This document shows, one piece after another, positions 9,257-16,868 of a stretch of 64,000 bases of DNA (positions are counted from its first letter, which is position 1; every line of letters starts with the position of its first letter). The stretch lies in the NCBI GenBank assembly GCA_030432565.1, contig JAUIGV010000008.1, positions 1-64,000 on the forward strand. Direction: 5' to 3'. Under the pieces are notes generated by a model. That model saw nothing but the letters and a program-made list of their open reading frames with translations, was not told the origin of the DNA and ran no database searches. A program made the position numbers and the translations under genes. The DNA is from Verrucomicrobiia bacterium. Lineage in GTDB: Bacteria; Verrucomicrobiota; Verrucomicrobiia; Verrucomicrobiales; Akkermansiaceae.

Positions 9257-9763
9257 ATGATCACCAGCGAATTGATCTTCAACGGACTCCTCCTCTTTGC
9301 CACTCTCACCACTCTCCTTGTCACCGGTCTTCTCTTCACCTTCGCCCTCCTCGTCATGCCTGGCCTCGGGAAACTGGATGATCGCAGCTTCCTGCGCGGG
9401 TTTCAGGAAATCGATGGGATCATCCAGCGCGGTCACCCTGTCTTTGGCGTGGTCTGGCTAGGATCCATCGTCAGCCTCCCGGCCGTCACCGTGATGGGTT
9501 TTGGTCAACTCGGGGGATGGGCGCAGGGACTGCTTGTGATAGCTACGGCGCTGTATGTTCTGGGCGTTCAACTGCCGACTTTTCGAGGTAACGTTCCCCT
9601 CAATAACAGGCTGCAAACACTCGAACTCGCAACAATGAGCGAGCTAAAAATCGCTGAAGCACGCCGTGCTTTCGAACCAGCGTGGAACCGACTCAATCAC
9701 TTTCGGACGAGCATCGGGCTGGCCGTCGCAATGCTTCTGACCGTGGTCCTCTGCATGAGGTAG
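9257..9763 (+). CDS. DUF1772 (anthrone-oxygenase-like) membrane protein
   Basis: 168 residues with about four hydrophobic segments: LIFNGLLLFATLTTLLVTG, GVVWLGSIVSLPAVTVMG, GWAQGLLVIATALYVLGV and a C-terminal IGLAVAMLLTVVLCM. The pattern matches DUF1772: an N-terminal FALLVMPGLGKL with the AFEPAWNRLNHFRT block before the last membrane helix, and VPLNNRL in the middle. Fungal relatives act on anthrones; bacterial function is unknown. It follows the NmrA-like gene closely and probably shares its promoter and its AraC-type regulator. Confidence 0.82.
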   Translation: MITSELIFNGLLLFATLTTLLVTGLLFTFALLVMPGLGKLDDRSFLRGFQEIDGIIQRGHPVFGVVWLGSIVSLPAVTVMGFGQLGGWAQGLLVIATALYVLGVQLPTFRGNVPLNNRLQTLELATMSELKIAEARRAFEPAWNRLNHFRTSIGLAVAMLLTVVLCMR

Positions 9764-9901
9764 ATGAGGAGGCTGAACTGAAACAAACTGCCCAATCATT
9801 GGGCGGACCTTCCTTTTAGTCACTCCACTCGCGCATTGCGATCATGCAAACATAAACAAGCGAACGAAACACGCTCCCTTGCCAAACCCAAAAGAATCAA
9901 A

Positions 9902-10012
9902 ATGATGAATCACAGCAACCACGAAACAGTCTTTGCTTCCGCCTGGAATCGCGAAGGTCACACCAGTATCGAACTCGAACCGCTCGATGTGAACCGGGCC
10001 CCTAAAAAATGA
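9902..10012 (+). CDS. Possible very small protein or gene fragment
   Basis: A 36-codon frame starting with a double ATG (MMNHSNHETVFASAWN...) and ending with APKK and TGA. The residue mix looks protein-like, but no family is recognised and no ribosome binding site is clear. It lies in a 330-bp gap between the DUF1772 gene and the 3' end of arsA and is followed by a strong hairpin at 10049. It may be the relic of a longer gene. Confidence 0.25.
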   Translation: MMNHSNHETVFASAWNREGHTSIELEPLDVNRAPKK

Positions 10013-10048
10013 CCTCGCTTACATTCGAAGCACTGCGCTTGACCGGGC

Positions 10049-10083
10049 CCTCCATGGGGTAAAACCCCACCGGGAGGTTTTTT
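10049..10083 (+). terminator. Hairpin with T tract (rightward)
   Basis: CCTCC (10049-10053) pairs with GGAGG (10073-10077), enclosing an inner TGGGG/CCCCA hairpin, and is followed by six T residues (10078-10083). It would terminate rightward transcription before the convergent arsA gene. Confidence 0.6.
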
Positions 10084-10093
10084 CAGTTGGGGT

Positions 10094-11893
10094 TCACTTA
10101 CGATTCGACTGCAGCTTCGACGACGCCAGCTTTGCAAGAGCATCCGGCCCAATTGGTTCCTCGGACTGCCATGGGAGCCAGGCAGTACGCCCGGCATGCT
10201 TTTCCACCACTTCGGTCAAGTAGCGATGTTCGGAAGCTTCGCGACGCTGAAGCAGAGGATCACATGAGCCGCTATTGAGCAGGCTTTGATTGATCACCCA
10301 CGCGAAAGGCTCGATGCGAGCGCGACGTAAGTCCTCCTGCAATGCGGCCGCCTCATGCACGGGAGTCGCTTCGGGCAGGGTGACGAGCAGGATGCGCGTG
10401 AAATCGGGATCGCGGAGGCGTTCCAAGAGCTTCAAAACTTCCTCGGGCTGACTGCTCCGGGCCTGGCGTTCGAGTTCCCGTTGATAGGATTCGCTGGCAT
10501 CGAGCAAGAGCAAGGTGTGTCCGGTCGGTGCGGTATCGAGCACGACGAAGCGATCTGTGCCCTGCCCCACCTCCCGGGCAAAGGCACGAAAGACGGCGAT
10601 CTCTTCGGTGCACGGCGAGCGCAAATCTTCCTCCAACAAGGCGCGGCCGGCCTCGTCCATTGCGGCACCCTGCCCCCTCATGACTTCCGCTTGATAAGCG
10701 GCAGTCTCGGCCGCGGGATCGATCTTGCTGAGGGTGAGCCCCTCAACCCTGCCATTCAAAGTCTGCATGAGATGCGCGGCGGGATCGGTGGTGCTGAGAT
10801 GCACCGAATGGCCGCACCGGGCGAGCATGACGGCGATGGCTGCGGCAACTGTGGTCTTGCCCACTCCGCCTTTGCCCATCGTCATGACCACACCCTTGCC
10901 CTGCTGTTCCATGGTGGCAACGAGATCTGCGAGGCTCTCCATTTCGGGGGGGACCCACCCGCTCTCCCCAGCCTTCACAGATGTGCCTGCGGCATCACCG
11001 CTCAGGAGCAAACGCAGACCACCGACACCAAGGATATTGATGGGACGCAGCGGCACGATGAAGCTCGGCATCGATCTGATAAATTCACACGCTGCGGTCA
11101 GCGCCGACAAACCACGCTGCTGCATGGCCTGCGCCGTTAAATCTTCCTGGCAGTCCGTTTGAAACATACCGTTCACCACGAGACATTGATTGCCTATCCC
11201 AATGGCACGCAGTTCCCGGGAAGTCCGTTCGGCTTCACGTAATGCCGAGCCTTGCGGACGGCTTACGAGCACCAGTGTGGTAGCGGTGGCATCTGCCAAA
11301 GTCTCAACCGTGGCTTCATAAATGGCGCGTTGCTTTTCCAAACCAGCCAAAGGGCCAAGGCAGGAAGTGCCGCTGGTGTTGTTGTCGAGAAACTGATCCC
11401 ATGCCTTCGCCAAACTCATCAGGCGCAGTGTGTGGCCGGTCGGAGCGGTGTCGAAAATGACGTGGTCATATTCCTTTGCTGTTTCGGAATCGCCGATGAG
11501 CCCGGAAAACTCATCAAAGGCTGCGATTTCCACCGTGCAGGAGCCCGATAACTGCTCCTCCATACTGCGCAAGGCAGCCTCCGGCAGAAGACCTCGCATG
11601 GGGCCTATCAAACGCTCGCGGTAGGACTCCGCCGCGTCGACCGGGTTAATGTTCAAGGCATCGAGCCCCGGCACTCCCTTGACCGCAACCGGAGCATTGG
11701 TGAGTTTCGTTTCGAGCACTTCATCGAGATTCGATGCCGGATCGGTGCTCACCAGAAGCACCCGTTTGCCGGCATCAACGAGCCTCAGCGCGGTGGCACA
11801 AGAGAGCGAAGTCTTACCGACCCCTCCCTTGCCGGTAAAAAAAAGAAAGCGCGTCGCGGTGGCCGCATCGGGCTGAAATAAAGGCAGCTTCAT
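10094..11893 (-). CDS. arsA: ArsA, arsenite-stimulated ATPase with two nucleotide-binding halves
   Basis: 599 residues, two homologous ATPase halves as in the classical ArsA. P-loops GKGGVGKT are at about 21-28 and 340-347, and both halves have the DTAPTGHTL signature (148 onward, and again in the second half). The metalloid-binding cysteines are in place: C119 (GSCTVEIAAF), C178 (TSCLG) and the equivalent of the second-half cysteine (SPCTEEIAVF). ArsA normally energises ArsB or Acr3 to expel arsenite from the cytoplasm. No pump gene is in this window. It overlaps arsD by 4 bases and is co-transcribed after it. Confidence 0.95.
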   Translation of the reverse strand: MKLPLFQPDAATATRFLFFTGKGGVGKTSLSCATALRLVDAGKRVLLVSTDPASNLDEVLETKLTNAPVAVKGVPGLDALNINPVDAAESYRERLIGPMRGLLPEAALRSMEEQLSGSCTVEIAAFDEFSGLIGDSETAKEYDHVIFDTAPTGHTLRLMSLAKAWDQFLDNNTSGTSCLGPLAGLEKQRAIYEATVETLADATATTLVLVSRPQGSALREAERTSRELRAIGIGNQCLVVNGMFQTDCQEDLTAQAMQQRGLSALTAACEFIRSMPSFIVPLRPINILGVGGLRLLLSGDAAGTSVKAGESGWVPPEMESLADLVATMEQQGKGVVMTMGKGGVGKTTVAAAIAVMLARCGHSVHLSTTDPAAHLMQTLNGRVEGLTLSKIDPAAETAAYQAEVMRGQGAAMDEAGRALLEEDLRSPCTEEIAVFRAFAREVGQGTDRFVVLDTAPTGHTLLLLDASESYQRELERQARSSQPEEVLKLLERLRDPDFTRILLVTLPEATPVHEAAALQEDLRRARIEPFAWVINQSLLNSGSCDPLLQRREASEHRYLTEVVEKHAGRTAWLPWQSEEPIGPDALAKLASSKLQSNRK

Positions 11894-12219
11894 GGAGCCG
11901 CCTCCTCTTTACCAAGCGCGGCACGGATCCAAGCCGGACGCTCCTCCTTGGTCGGATAACGGCCTTTTAGGTATTCCTCACCATCCCAGAAGATCACCGG
12001 CAGCGCCTCAGCTCCTTCTTTTTCCAGCAAAGCCTTCACGCCGGGGTGCTCCGCAAATGCCATGGGCTGACTTCCAAGATTATAGCGCTCGATCTTGATC
12101 CCGCGTGTGGCGAGCTGCGAGAGCATGGCGGCAAAGCCGACCAGATCAGGATCAATGTCGGGACCGCAAACGCCGGTCGAGCAACACATGGGCGGATCAT
12201 AAATTTGGATGGTTTTCAT
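11890..12219 (-). CDS. arsD: ArsD, arsenic metallochaperone
   Basis: 109 residues in a thioredoxin-like fold. The arsenite-binding cysteines C12, C13 and C18 (PPMCCSTGVCG) are all present. The later vicinal cysteine pairs of some proteobacterial ArsD proteins are missing; they are not essential for chaperone activity. ArsD takes As(III) from glutathione and hands it to ArsA, raising ArsA affinity. Its stop overlaps the arsA start by 4 bases. About 220 bp separate it from the upstream ArsR-family gene, so it may have its own promoter. Confidence 0.95.
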   Translation of the reverse strand: MKTIQIYDPPMCCSTGVCGPDIDPDLVGFAAMLSQLATRGIKIERYNLGSQPMAFAEHPGVKALLEKEGAEALPVIFWDGEEYLKGRYPTKEERPAWIRAALGKEEAAP

Positions 12220-12440
12220 GGTTTTGTTGAAAAATAATTCGTGGGGTTTCAGTCATCGTATTCTGCCGAATCGCGCTCCGCCGTATATCCTTAACCCATC
12301 CCTTATCGATCGATGGCGGGAAAATTTTCTATTAACCCTTATCTCATTCCGCTGGATCATGTCAATGATCACCCGCGCCAAACTCGCCTCCGGACACTTT
12401 GGCAGTCCGGGATGAGAGACGGTATCGAAACACGTTTCAG

Positions 12441-12803
12441 CTAGATCTCCGGATCAAAAGCCAATGCAGCAGCCTTGCCCTCCATCTCTTCCCGCAAGCG
12501 CGAGCACATCATTTCGCAGAGGTCCTTCACAATCGCATCCGCAATAAAGCAAACAGTCGTCAGGCCCTCCTTGCGTGAAGCAACCATGCCCGCCTCACGC
12601 AACACCGCCAGATGCTTGGAGACGTTCGCCTGCCCAAAACCAGACGCCGCCACCAGCTGCCCGACGGTGTGCTCGCCCTGCATCAGGACATTGAGCAGGC
12701 GCAGCCGAACCGGCTCGGAGAGCGCTCGAAAACGACGGGCAATAAGTTCCAGAGCAAGGGAGGACAACTCCTTTGGAGATTCTTCTTTTTTGGTTCGCTT
12801 CAT
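12441..12803 (-). CDS. ArsR/SmtB-family repressor, probably sensing sulfur species or arsenic
   Basis: 120 residues with a winged helix-turn-helix (FRALSEPVRLRLLNVL, VGQLVAASGFGQANVSKHLAVLREAGMV). The classical ArsR metal-binding motif in helix 3 (ELCVCDL) is absent. Three cysteines remain: C85 and a C-terminal pair C96/C100 (KDLCEMMCSRL). The divergent operon encodes rhodanese, a persulfide-dioxygenase-like fusion and a sulfur-anion exporter, the genomic setting of BigR/SqrR/YgaV persulfide-sensing ArsR proteins. Those use one N-terminal and one C-terminal cysteine; the N-terminal one is not seen at the expected place (LLNVLMQGEH). It could equally control arsDA downstream. Sensing ligand is therefore inference. 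Confidence 0.85.
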   Translation of the reverse strand: MKRTKKEESPKELSSLALELIARRFRALSEPVRLRLLNVLMQGEHTVGQLVAASGFGQANVSKHLAVLREAGMVASRKEGLTTVCFIADAIVKDLCEMMCSRLREEMEGKAAALAFDPEI

Positions 12804-12831
12804 TTTGGAAATTTTACTTGTTATATTACCA

Positions 12832-12845
12832 TATAGCGATATAGT
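12832..12845. promoter_or_regulatory. Candidate ArsR-type operator (direct repeat ATATAG-CG-ATATAG)
   Basis: The 74-bp AT-rich gap between the divergent ArsR-family gene and the rhodanese gene contains the exact direct repeat ATATAG CG ATATAG. Its location upstream of both starts and its AT-rich spaced repeat fit a binding site for the ArsR-family repressor. The repeat is not a perfect inverted repeat, so the assignment is tentative. Confidence 0.4.
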
Positions 12846-12877
12846 GAATTAAATCAAACGGAAATACCTATTTTAAC

Positions 12878-13444
12878 ATGAAGACCCACAATCCATCCAT
12901 CCATTCCGACGAGCTTAAAGCCCTTTTGCCATCCGGCTGTTGTCTGGTTGATGTGCGCGAGCCCGTTGAGCATGCGGAAAGTCACATCGAGGGAGCAAAA
13001 CTCATCCCGCTGGCCCAACTCGAAAAACGCATCGAAGAAATCGATCGCGATGCACCGGTTGTCGTGATGTGTCGCAGCGGCAAGCGCGGCATGGAAGCAC
13101 TGAATAAGCTCGAGTCCCTGGGCATCGAAAAGGTTCGTAATCTGGAAGGCGGCATCCTCGCCTGGGAGGCCGCGGGCCACCCGGTCGGCAAGCATGATCA
13201 AAAAGTATTTCCGCTCATGCAACAGGTTCAAATCACCATTGGTCTCGGCGTGCTGGCCGGCGTCGTCCTCTCGCAAACGGTCGATCCGAGGTTTGTTTAC
13301 CTGAGTGCCTTCTTTGGAGCCGGCCTCGTCTTTGCCGGCACCACCGGTTGGTGTGGCCTGGCCATCCTAGTGTCTAAAATGCCATGGAACCGTGTCGCCG
13401 GACAATCGTCCTGCGCCTCAGGAAACTGTTCAACCTCCAACTGA
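12878..13444 (+). CDS. Membrane-anchored rhodanese (YgaP-like, rhodanese + DUF2892)
   Basis: 188 residues. The N-terminal rhodanese domain (about 8-105) has LVDVREPVEHAESHIEGA and the active-site loop MCRSGKRG with catalytic C65, which would carry the persulfide. The C-terminal part has two hydrophobic helices (IGLGVLAGVVLSQ, LSAFFGAGLVFAGTTGWCGLAILV) of the DUF2892/YgaP type, ending in a Cys-rich tail (SSCASGNCSTSN). E. coli YgaP is a membrane sulfurtransferase regulated by the ArsR-like YgaV, a pairing mirrored here. First gene of the three-gene sulfur operon; the next start is 9 bp downstream of its stop. Confidence 0.9.
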   Translation: MKTHNPSIHSDELKALLPSGCCLVDVREPVEHAESHIEGAKLIPLAQLEKRIEEIDRDAPVVVMCRSGKRGMEALNKLESLGIEKVRNLEGGILAWEAAGHPVGKHDQKVFPLMQQVQITIGLGVLAGVVLSQTVDPRFVYLSAFFGAGLVFAGTTGWCGLAILVSKMPWNRVAGQSSCASGNCSTSN

Positions 13445-13453
13445 ACCAATCTC

Positions 13454-14905
13454 ATGTTCCTCCGACAAGTCACCGATCCATCACTGGCGCAAAACGCTTA
13501 TCTCATCGGCTGCCAACGCACCGGCGAGGCTATCATCGTCGACCCGGAGCGCGACGTGGATCGCTATCTCAAGATCGCCGCCGACAATGATTTAAAGATC
13601 ACGGCTGCCGCGGACACCCACATCCATGCCGACTACTTGAGCGGAGTCCGCGAGTTAATGGAGCACCACGGCGTCACCGGCTACCTCTCAGCGGAAGGTG
13701 GTCCCGATTGGCAGTTCGAATGGGCGAAGGAAAACCCCAAAGCACGCTTACTTCGCGATGGCGACATCTTCAAAGTTGGTAACATCGAGCTGAAAGCAAT
13801 GCTTTCGGCCGGACACACCCCGGAGCACATAAGCTTCCTCGTCACCGACCTCGGCGGCGGTGCGAGCGAACCGATAGCGCTCCTCAGCGGCGACTTTATT
13901 TTTGTCGGCGATGTCGGACGTCCCGACCTACTTGAAAGCGCCGCCGGGCAAGTCGGCAACATGGAACCCAGCGCCCGCACGCTCTACCAAAGCCTTCGCG
14001 ACACCTCAGCTCTGTCAGAACACCTGCAAATCCTGCCAGCCCACGGTGCCGGCAGCGCCTGCGGCAAGGCACTCGGCGCAGTGCCTACCAGCGTCCTCGG
14101 ATACGAGCGACTCAACAACGATGCTCTTCGCGAGGCGCTTGAAGGAAGCGAAGATGATTTCGTCAAAGAAATCCTATCGGGCCAACCCGAGCCGCCTCGC
14201 TACTTCGCCCGGATGAAGCGTGACAACAAAGCCGGCCCCGCGCTACTTCCCGGGGGCAGGCTCCCCAAACCGCGCCGACTCCCGGCAAGTGAAGTCGCGG
14301 GATTGGTCACTTCCGGGCAACACACCTTCCTCGATCTCCGCACCAATCGCGATGAGTTCATGAAGCAACATCTCATCGGCTCACTCTTTGCCCCCATGCC
14401 GGGCGGCAAGCTATCCGTCGTCGCTGGTTCTTATCTCGATGAAGACACTGCGATCGTTCTTCTTGTGAATTCCCAAGACGAGGTGGATGAAGCGGTCAGA
14501 CAACTCATTCGTATCGGCCTCGACAAGGTGGAAGGATGGCTTCCCGCCACCGAGGCGCTCGCCATTTCAGGAATCACCAGTAGCCAGGATTCCATCACAA
14601 CCGCCGATCTCGCCAACGCCCTTGCCACCCATCCGAAGTCCCTCGTACTTGACGTCCGGGGGGCCGGGGAATTCGCCGAATCCCATGTGGAGGGAGCGAC
14701 CAACATCGCCTACACCCGCCTCGCCGCAAGGCTCAACGAAGTCCCAAAAGACAGACGGATCTACGCTCATTGCGGCAGCGGATTGCGGGCCAGCTTTGCG
14801 GTTTCTTACCTGGCAAACCAGGATCGTGAGATCATCTACGTGGACGGACCGTTCTCCGAAATCCCCGATTCCATCATAAGCGAAAGTGTCACCACTTTAG
14901 ACTAA
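13454..14905 (+). CDS. Persulfide dioxygenase-like metallo-beta-lactamase fused to two rhodanese domains
   Basis: 483 residues. The N-terminal metallo-beta-lactamase domain (about 1-240) has THIHADY at 55-61, HTPEH at 121-125, LSGDFIFVGDVGRPD and PAHGAGS. These are the metal-binding motifs of the ETHE1/Blh glyoxalase-II-like persulfide dioxygenases, which oxidise glutathione persulfide to sulfite. Two rhodanese domains follow: the first (about 280-375) lacks an active-site Cys (LLVNSQDE), and the second (about 385-480) has HCGSG with Cys. The order metallo-beta-lactamase, inactive rhodanese, active rhodanese is known in this family. The upstream rhodanese and downstream TauE/SafE exporter point to sulfide or persulfide detoxification. 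Confidence 0.9.
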   Translation: MFLRQVTDPSLAQNAYLIGCQRTGEAIIVDPERDVDRYLKIAADNDLKITAAADTHIHADYLSGVRELMEHHGVTGYLSAEGGPDWQFEWAKENPKARLLRDGDIFKVGNIELKAMLSAGHTPEHISFLVTDLGGGASEPIALLSGDFIFVGDVGRPDLLESAAGQVGNMEPSARTLYQSLRDTSALSEHLQILPAHGAGSACGKALGAVPTSVLGYERLNNDALREALEGSEDDFVKEILSGQPEPPRYFARMKRDNKAGPALLPGGRLPKPRRLPASEVAGLVTSGQHTFLDLRTNRDEFMKQHLIGSLFAPMPGGKLSVVAGSYLDEDTAIVLLVNSQDEVDEAVRQLIRIGLDKVEGWLPATEALAISGITSSQDSITTADLANALATHPKSLVLDVRGAGEFAESHVEGATNIAYTRLAARLNEVPKDRRIYAHCGSGLRASFAVSYLANQDREIIYVDGPFSEIPDSIISESVTTLD

Positions 14906-15002
14906 CGGCCAAACCCGGCGCCGAGATCCACCCCGTCTCGACCACCCGTAATGGGCCCGTGGCATCGTGACAAAAACAAGGCGACCCGCCACGAAAAACC
15001 AC

Positions 15003-15746
15003 ATGAACACCTTCGCTTTGCTGGGAGCCGCTTTGATCGGCCTCGCCCTTGGGCTCACCGGGGCTGGTGGAAGCATCATCACCCTTCCCGTGCTGGTCTA
15101 TCTGGCGGATCTTCCGCCAAAGGAAGCGGTGGGCTTGAGCCTCTTTGTCGTCGGTGTCGCAGCCTTGGTGGGAGCTTTGCAACGTATTCGTTCCGGTGAA
15201 ATCCACCTCAAGGCCGGGATCCTCTTCGCCCTTTCCGGCATGATCGGTGCCGCAGGGGGAGCGCGGCTCACACCCATGGTATCAGGTCGCTTGCTGATGA
15301 TCTTCTTCGCCGTGCTCATGTTGACCGTGGCCCTCAACATGCTCACGGGTTCGAAAGTCGAACCCTCAACACAATCGAAATGTCATCCCGCCAGATGCCT
15401 TTCAGCAGGATTGGCCGTCGGAGTGCTCACCGGCTTTATCGGTGTCGGCGGCGGTTTTTTGCTCATGCCCGCCTTGGTGAAATTCGCAAAACTGCCGCTT
15501 CGGGTGGCGACCGGCACCTCGCTGGCGGTCATTTCCTTCAACTCCGCCGCCGGCTTCTTCAGCCATTATGGTGAAGCTCCACCCCGCTGGTCCCTGGCCT
15601 TCGTCTTCGCAGGGATTGCAGCCGCCGGAGTCCTCCTCGGCTCCAGCTTCGCAAAACGCCTTCCCGTTAACCGCCTTCGGCAGGGCTTCGCCATCATGGT
15701 CATCCTCACCGGCTCATTTGTTCTCTGGCAAAGTTGGATGGGATAG
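15003..15746 (+). CDS. TauE/SafE-family sulfur-anion exporter
   Basis: 247 residues with about eight hydrophobic segments. Both repeats carry the family signatures: GLTGAGGSIITLPVLVYL near the N-terminus and GFIGVGGGFLLMPALVKF in the second half, with TGTSLAVISFNSAAGF further on. The family exports sulfite, sulfoacetate or related anions. As the last gene of the rhodanese / persulfide-dioxygenase operon it would remove sulfite or thiosulfate formed by the enzymes. ATG 15003 was chosen over the in-frame GTG 14967, as it begins directly with the first membrane helix. Confidence 0.9.
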   Translation: MNTFALLGAALIGLALGLTGAGGSIITLPVLVYLADLPPKEAVGLSLFVVGVAALVGALQRIRSGEIHLKAGILFALSGMIGAAGGARLTPMVSGRLLMIFFAVLMLTVALNMLTGSKVEPSTQSKCHPARCLSAGLAVGVLTGFIGVGGGFLLMPALVKFAKLPLRVATGTSLAVISFNSAAGFFSHYGEAPPRWSLAFVFAGIAAAGVLLGSSFAKRLPVNRLRQGFAIMVILTGSFVLWQSWMG

Positions 15747-15829
15747 GGAAAAGAAACATCAGTCAAAAGTGAGACTGAATGACAATTCAACAGAGCGCTG
15801 GCAATCGGGGTGATCTCCCATTCAAAAAG

Positions 15830-16810
15830 CTAAGGTTGGCCAAGGTAGATCAGCCCCGAACCCGAGTCCAACAGGGCCGCCCCATTCGTCAGAAAATCCA
15901 TCCCCAGAATCCCGTCCACGGGTCGGCCGGTCGAATCCCGAAAGTATTGGCGCACGGTTCCCAGGGGGGCCACCGAGACATCAAAAACAGCAACGTTGAC
16001 CTGACCAAAAAGCAGGTTCTGCAGCCTCGCATGTCGCAGAGGAATTCGATCGCCTGAAGCATCAATCATCCGTGAATTGGTGGCACGGCTTGGCAAATTG
16101 AAGCGATCAAAACTCTCCGCTGCCATCACTGAGACTTCGGCCCCGGTATCAACAACCCAGGAAACCGGGACTCCCTGCAGGGTGCCGCTGAGAATCAAGT
16201 GAGGCAATCGCCCGGCCGTTCCCATCCTTAATATTTCCCTGCCCAAACCTGTCCTTGCTCCAAGAGGCAGGGACCCGCCGGTTCGTGCCTGCTGCGAGCG
16301 CGGTCCCGGAACCCACATTTGCCCCGCCGGGATATCGACCAAGGCCCCCGTTGCCGACAAGGCATCCAGTCCAATCTGGCCTGCATAACTGCTTGTCGAC
16401 GTCTTGCGATCGGGACTTGGAGCAATCGTAAAGGGAAACCGATCCGCTCTCATTGGGCCGATTTGGAGAGTGCCATATCCCCTGCCGCTGGAAACTTCGC
16501 GGCCCAGCGCACCCCGGGTAATGACCCGGACCGATCGATCTTCGATCAATCCGGCTGATGTTGCGAGACCCTTGTCGACATCCGTACTGTTCGCTCCCGA
16601 GTCGATCAAAAAACGCATCGGCCTGCCGTTGACGTTAAAGACGCCGGAAAAGCGGGCATCACCGCGAAGCTTCTGAAGAGGAACCGCTTGATAGCCCAAC
16701 TTGGAAAGTGTTCCCGCCCTCGACCGCCCGAATCCGGGAACGCCCGAACACTGGGTCAGAAACAAGCAAGCCAGGAAGGATGCGATAAAGTTGGTGGCGA
16801 TCTTGCTCAT
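15830..16810 (-). CDS. Two-domain aspartyl protease-like lipoprotein
   Basis: About 326 residues. A lipoprotein signal with lipobox LFLTQC directs it to the envelope. There are two retropepsin-like aspartyl protease repeats: FLIDSGANSTDVD in the first and WVVDTGAEVSVM in the second, with the C-terminal DGILGMDFL strand that closes the family fold. Both catalytic D(S/T)G motifs are present in one chain, so the pseudo-dimer could form within a single polypeptide, as in pepsins. The substrate is unknown. ATG 16810 gives a clean signal; ATG 16855 adds a 15-residue leader. No clear operon partner. Confidence 0.8.
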   Translation of the reverse strand: MSKIATNFIASFLACLFLTQCSGVPGFGRSRAGTLSKLGYQAVPLQKLRGDARFSGVFNVNGRPMRFLIDSGANSTDVDKGLATSAGLIEDRSVRVITRGALGREVSSGRGYGTLQIGPMRADRFPFTIAPSPDRKTSTSSYAGQIGLDALSATGALVDIPAGQMWVPGPRSQQARTGGSLPLGARTGLGREILRMGTAGRLPHLILSGTLQGVPVSWVVDTGAEVSVMAAESFDRFNLPSRATNSRMIDASGDRIPLRHARLQNLLFGQVNVAVFDVSVAPLGTVRQYFRDSTGRPVDGILGMDFLTNGAALLDSGSGLIYLGQP

Positions 16811-16868
16811 ACGTTGCTGTGCCCGGAAGCATACGGCCCTCAATACGGGCCGCAAATAGTCTTTTTAT

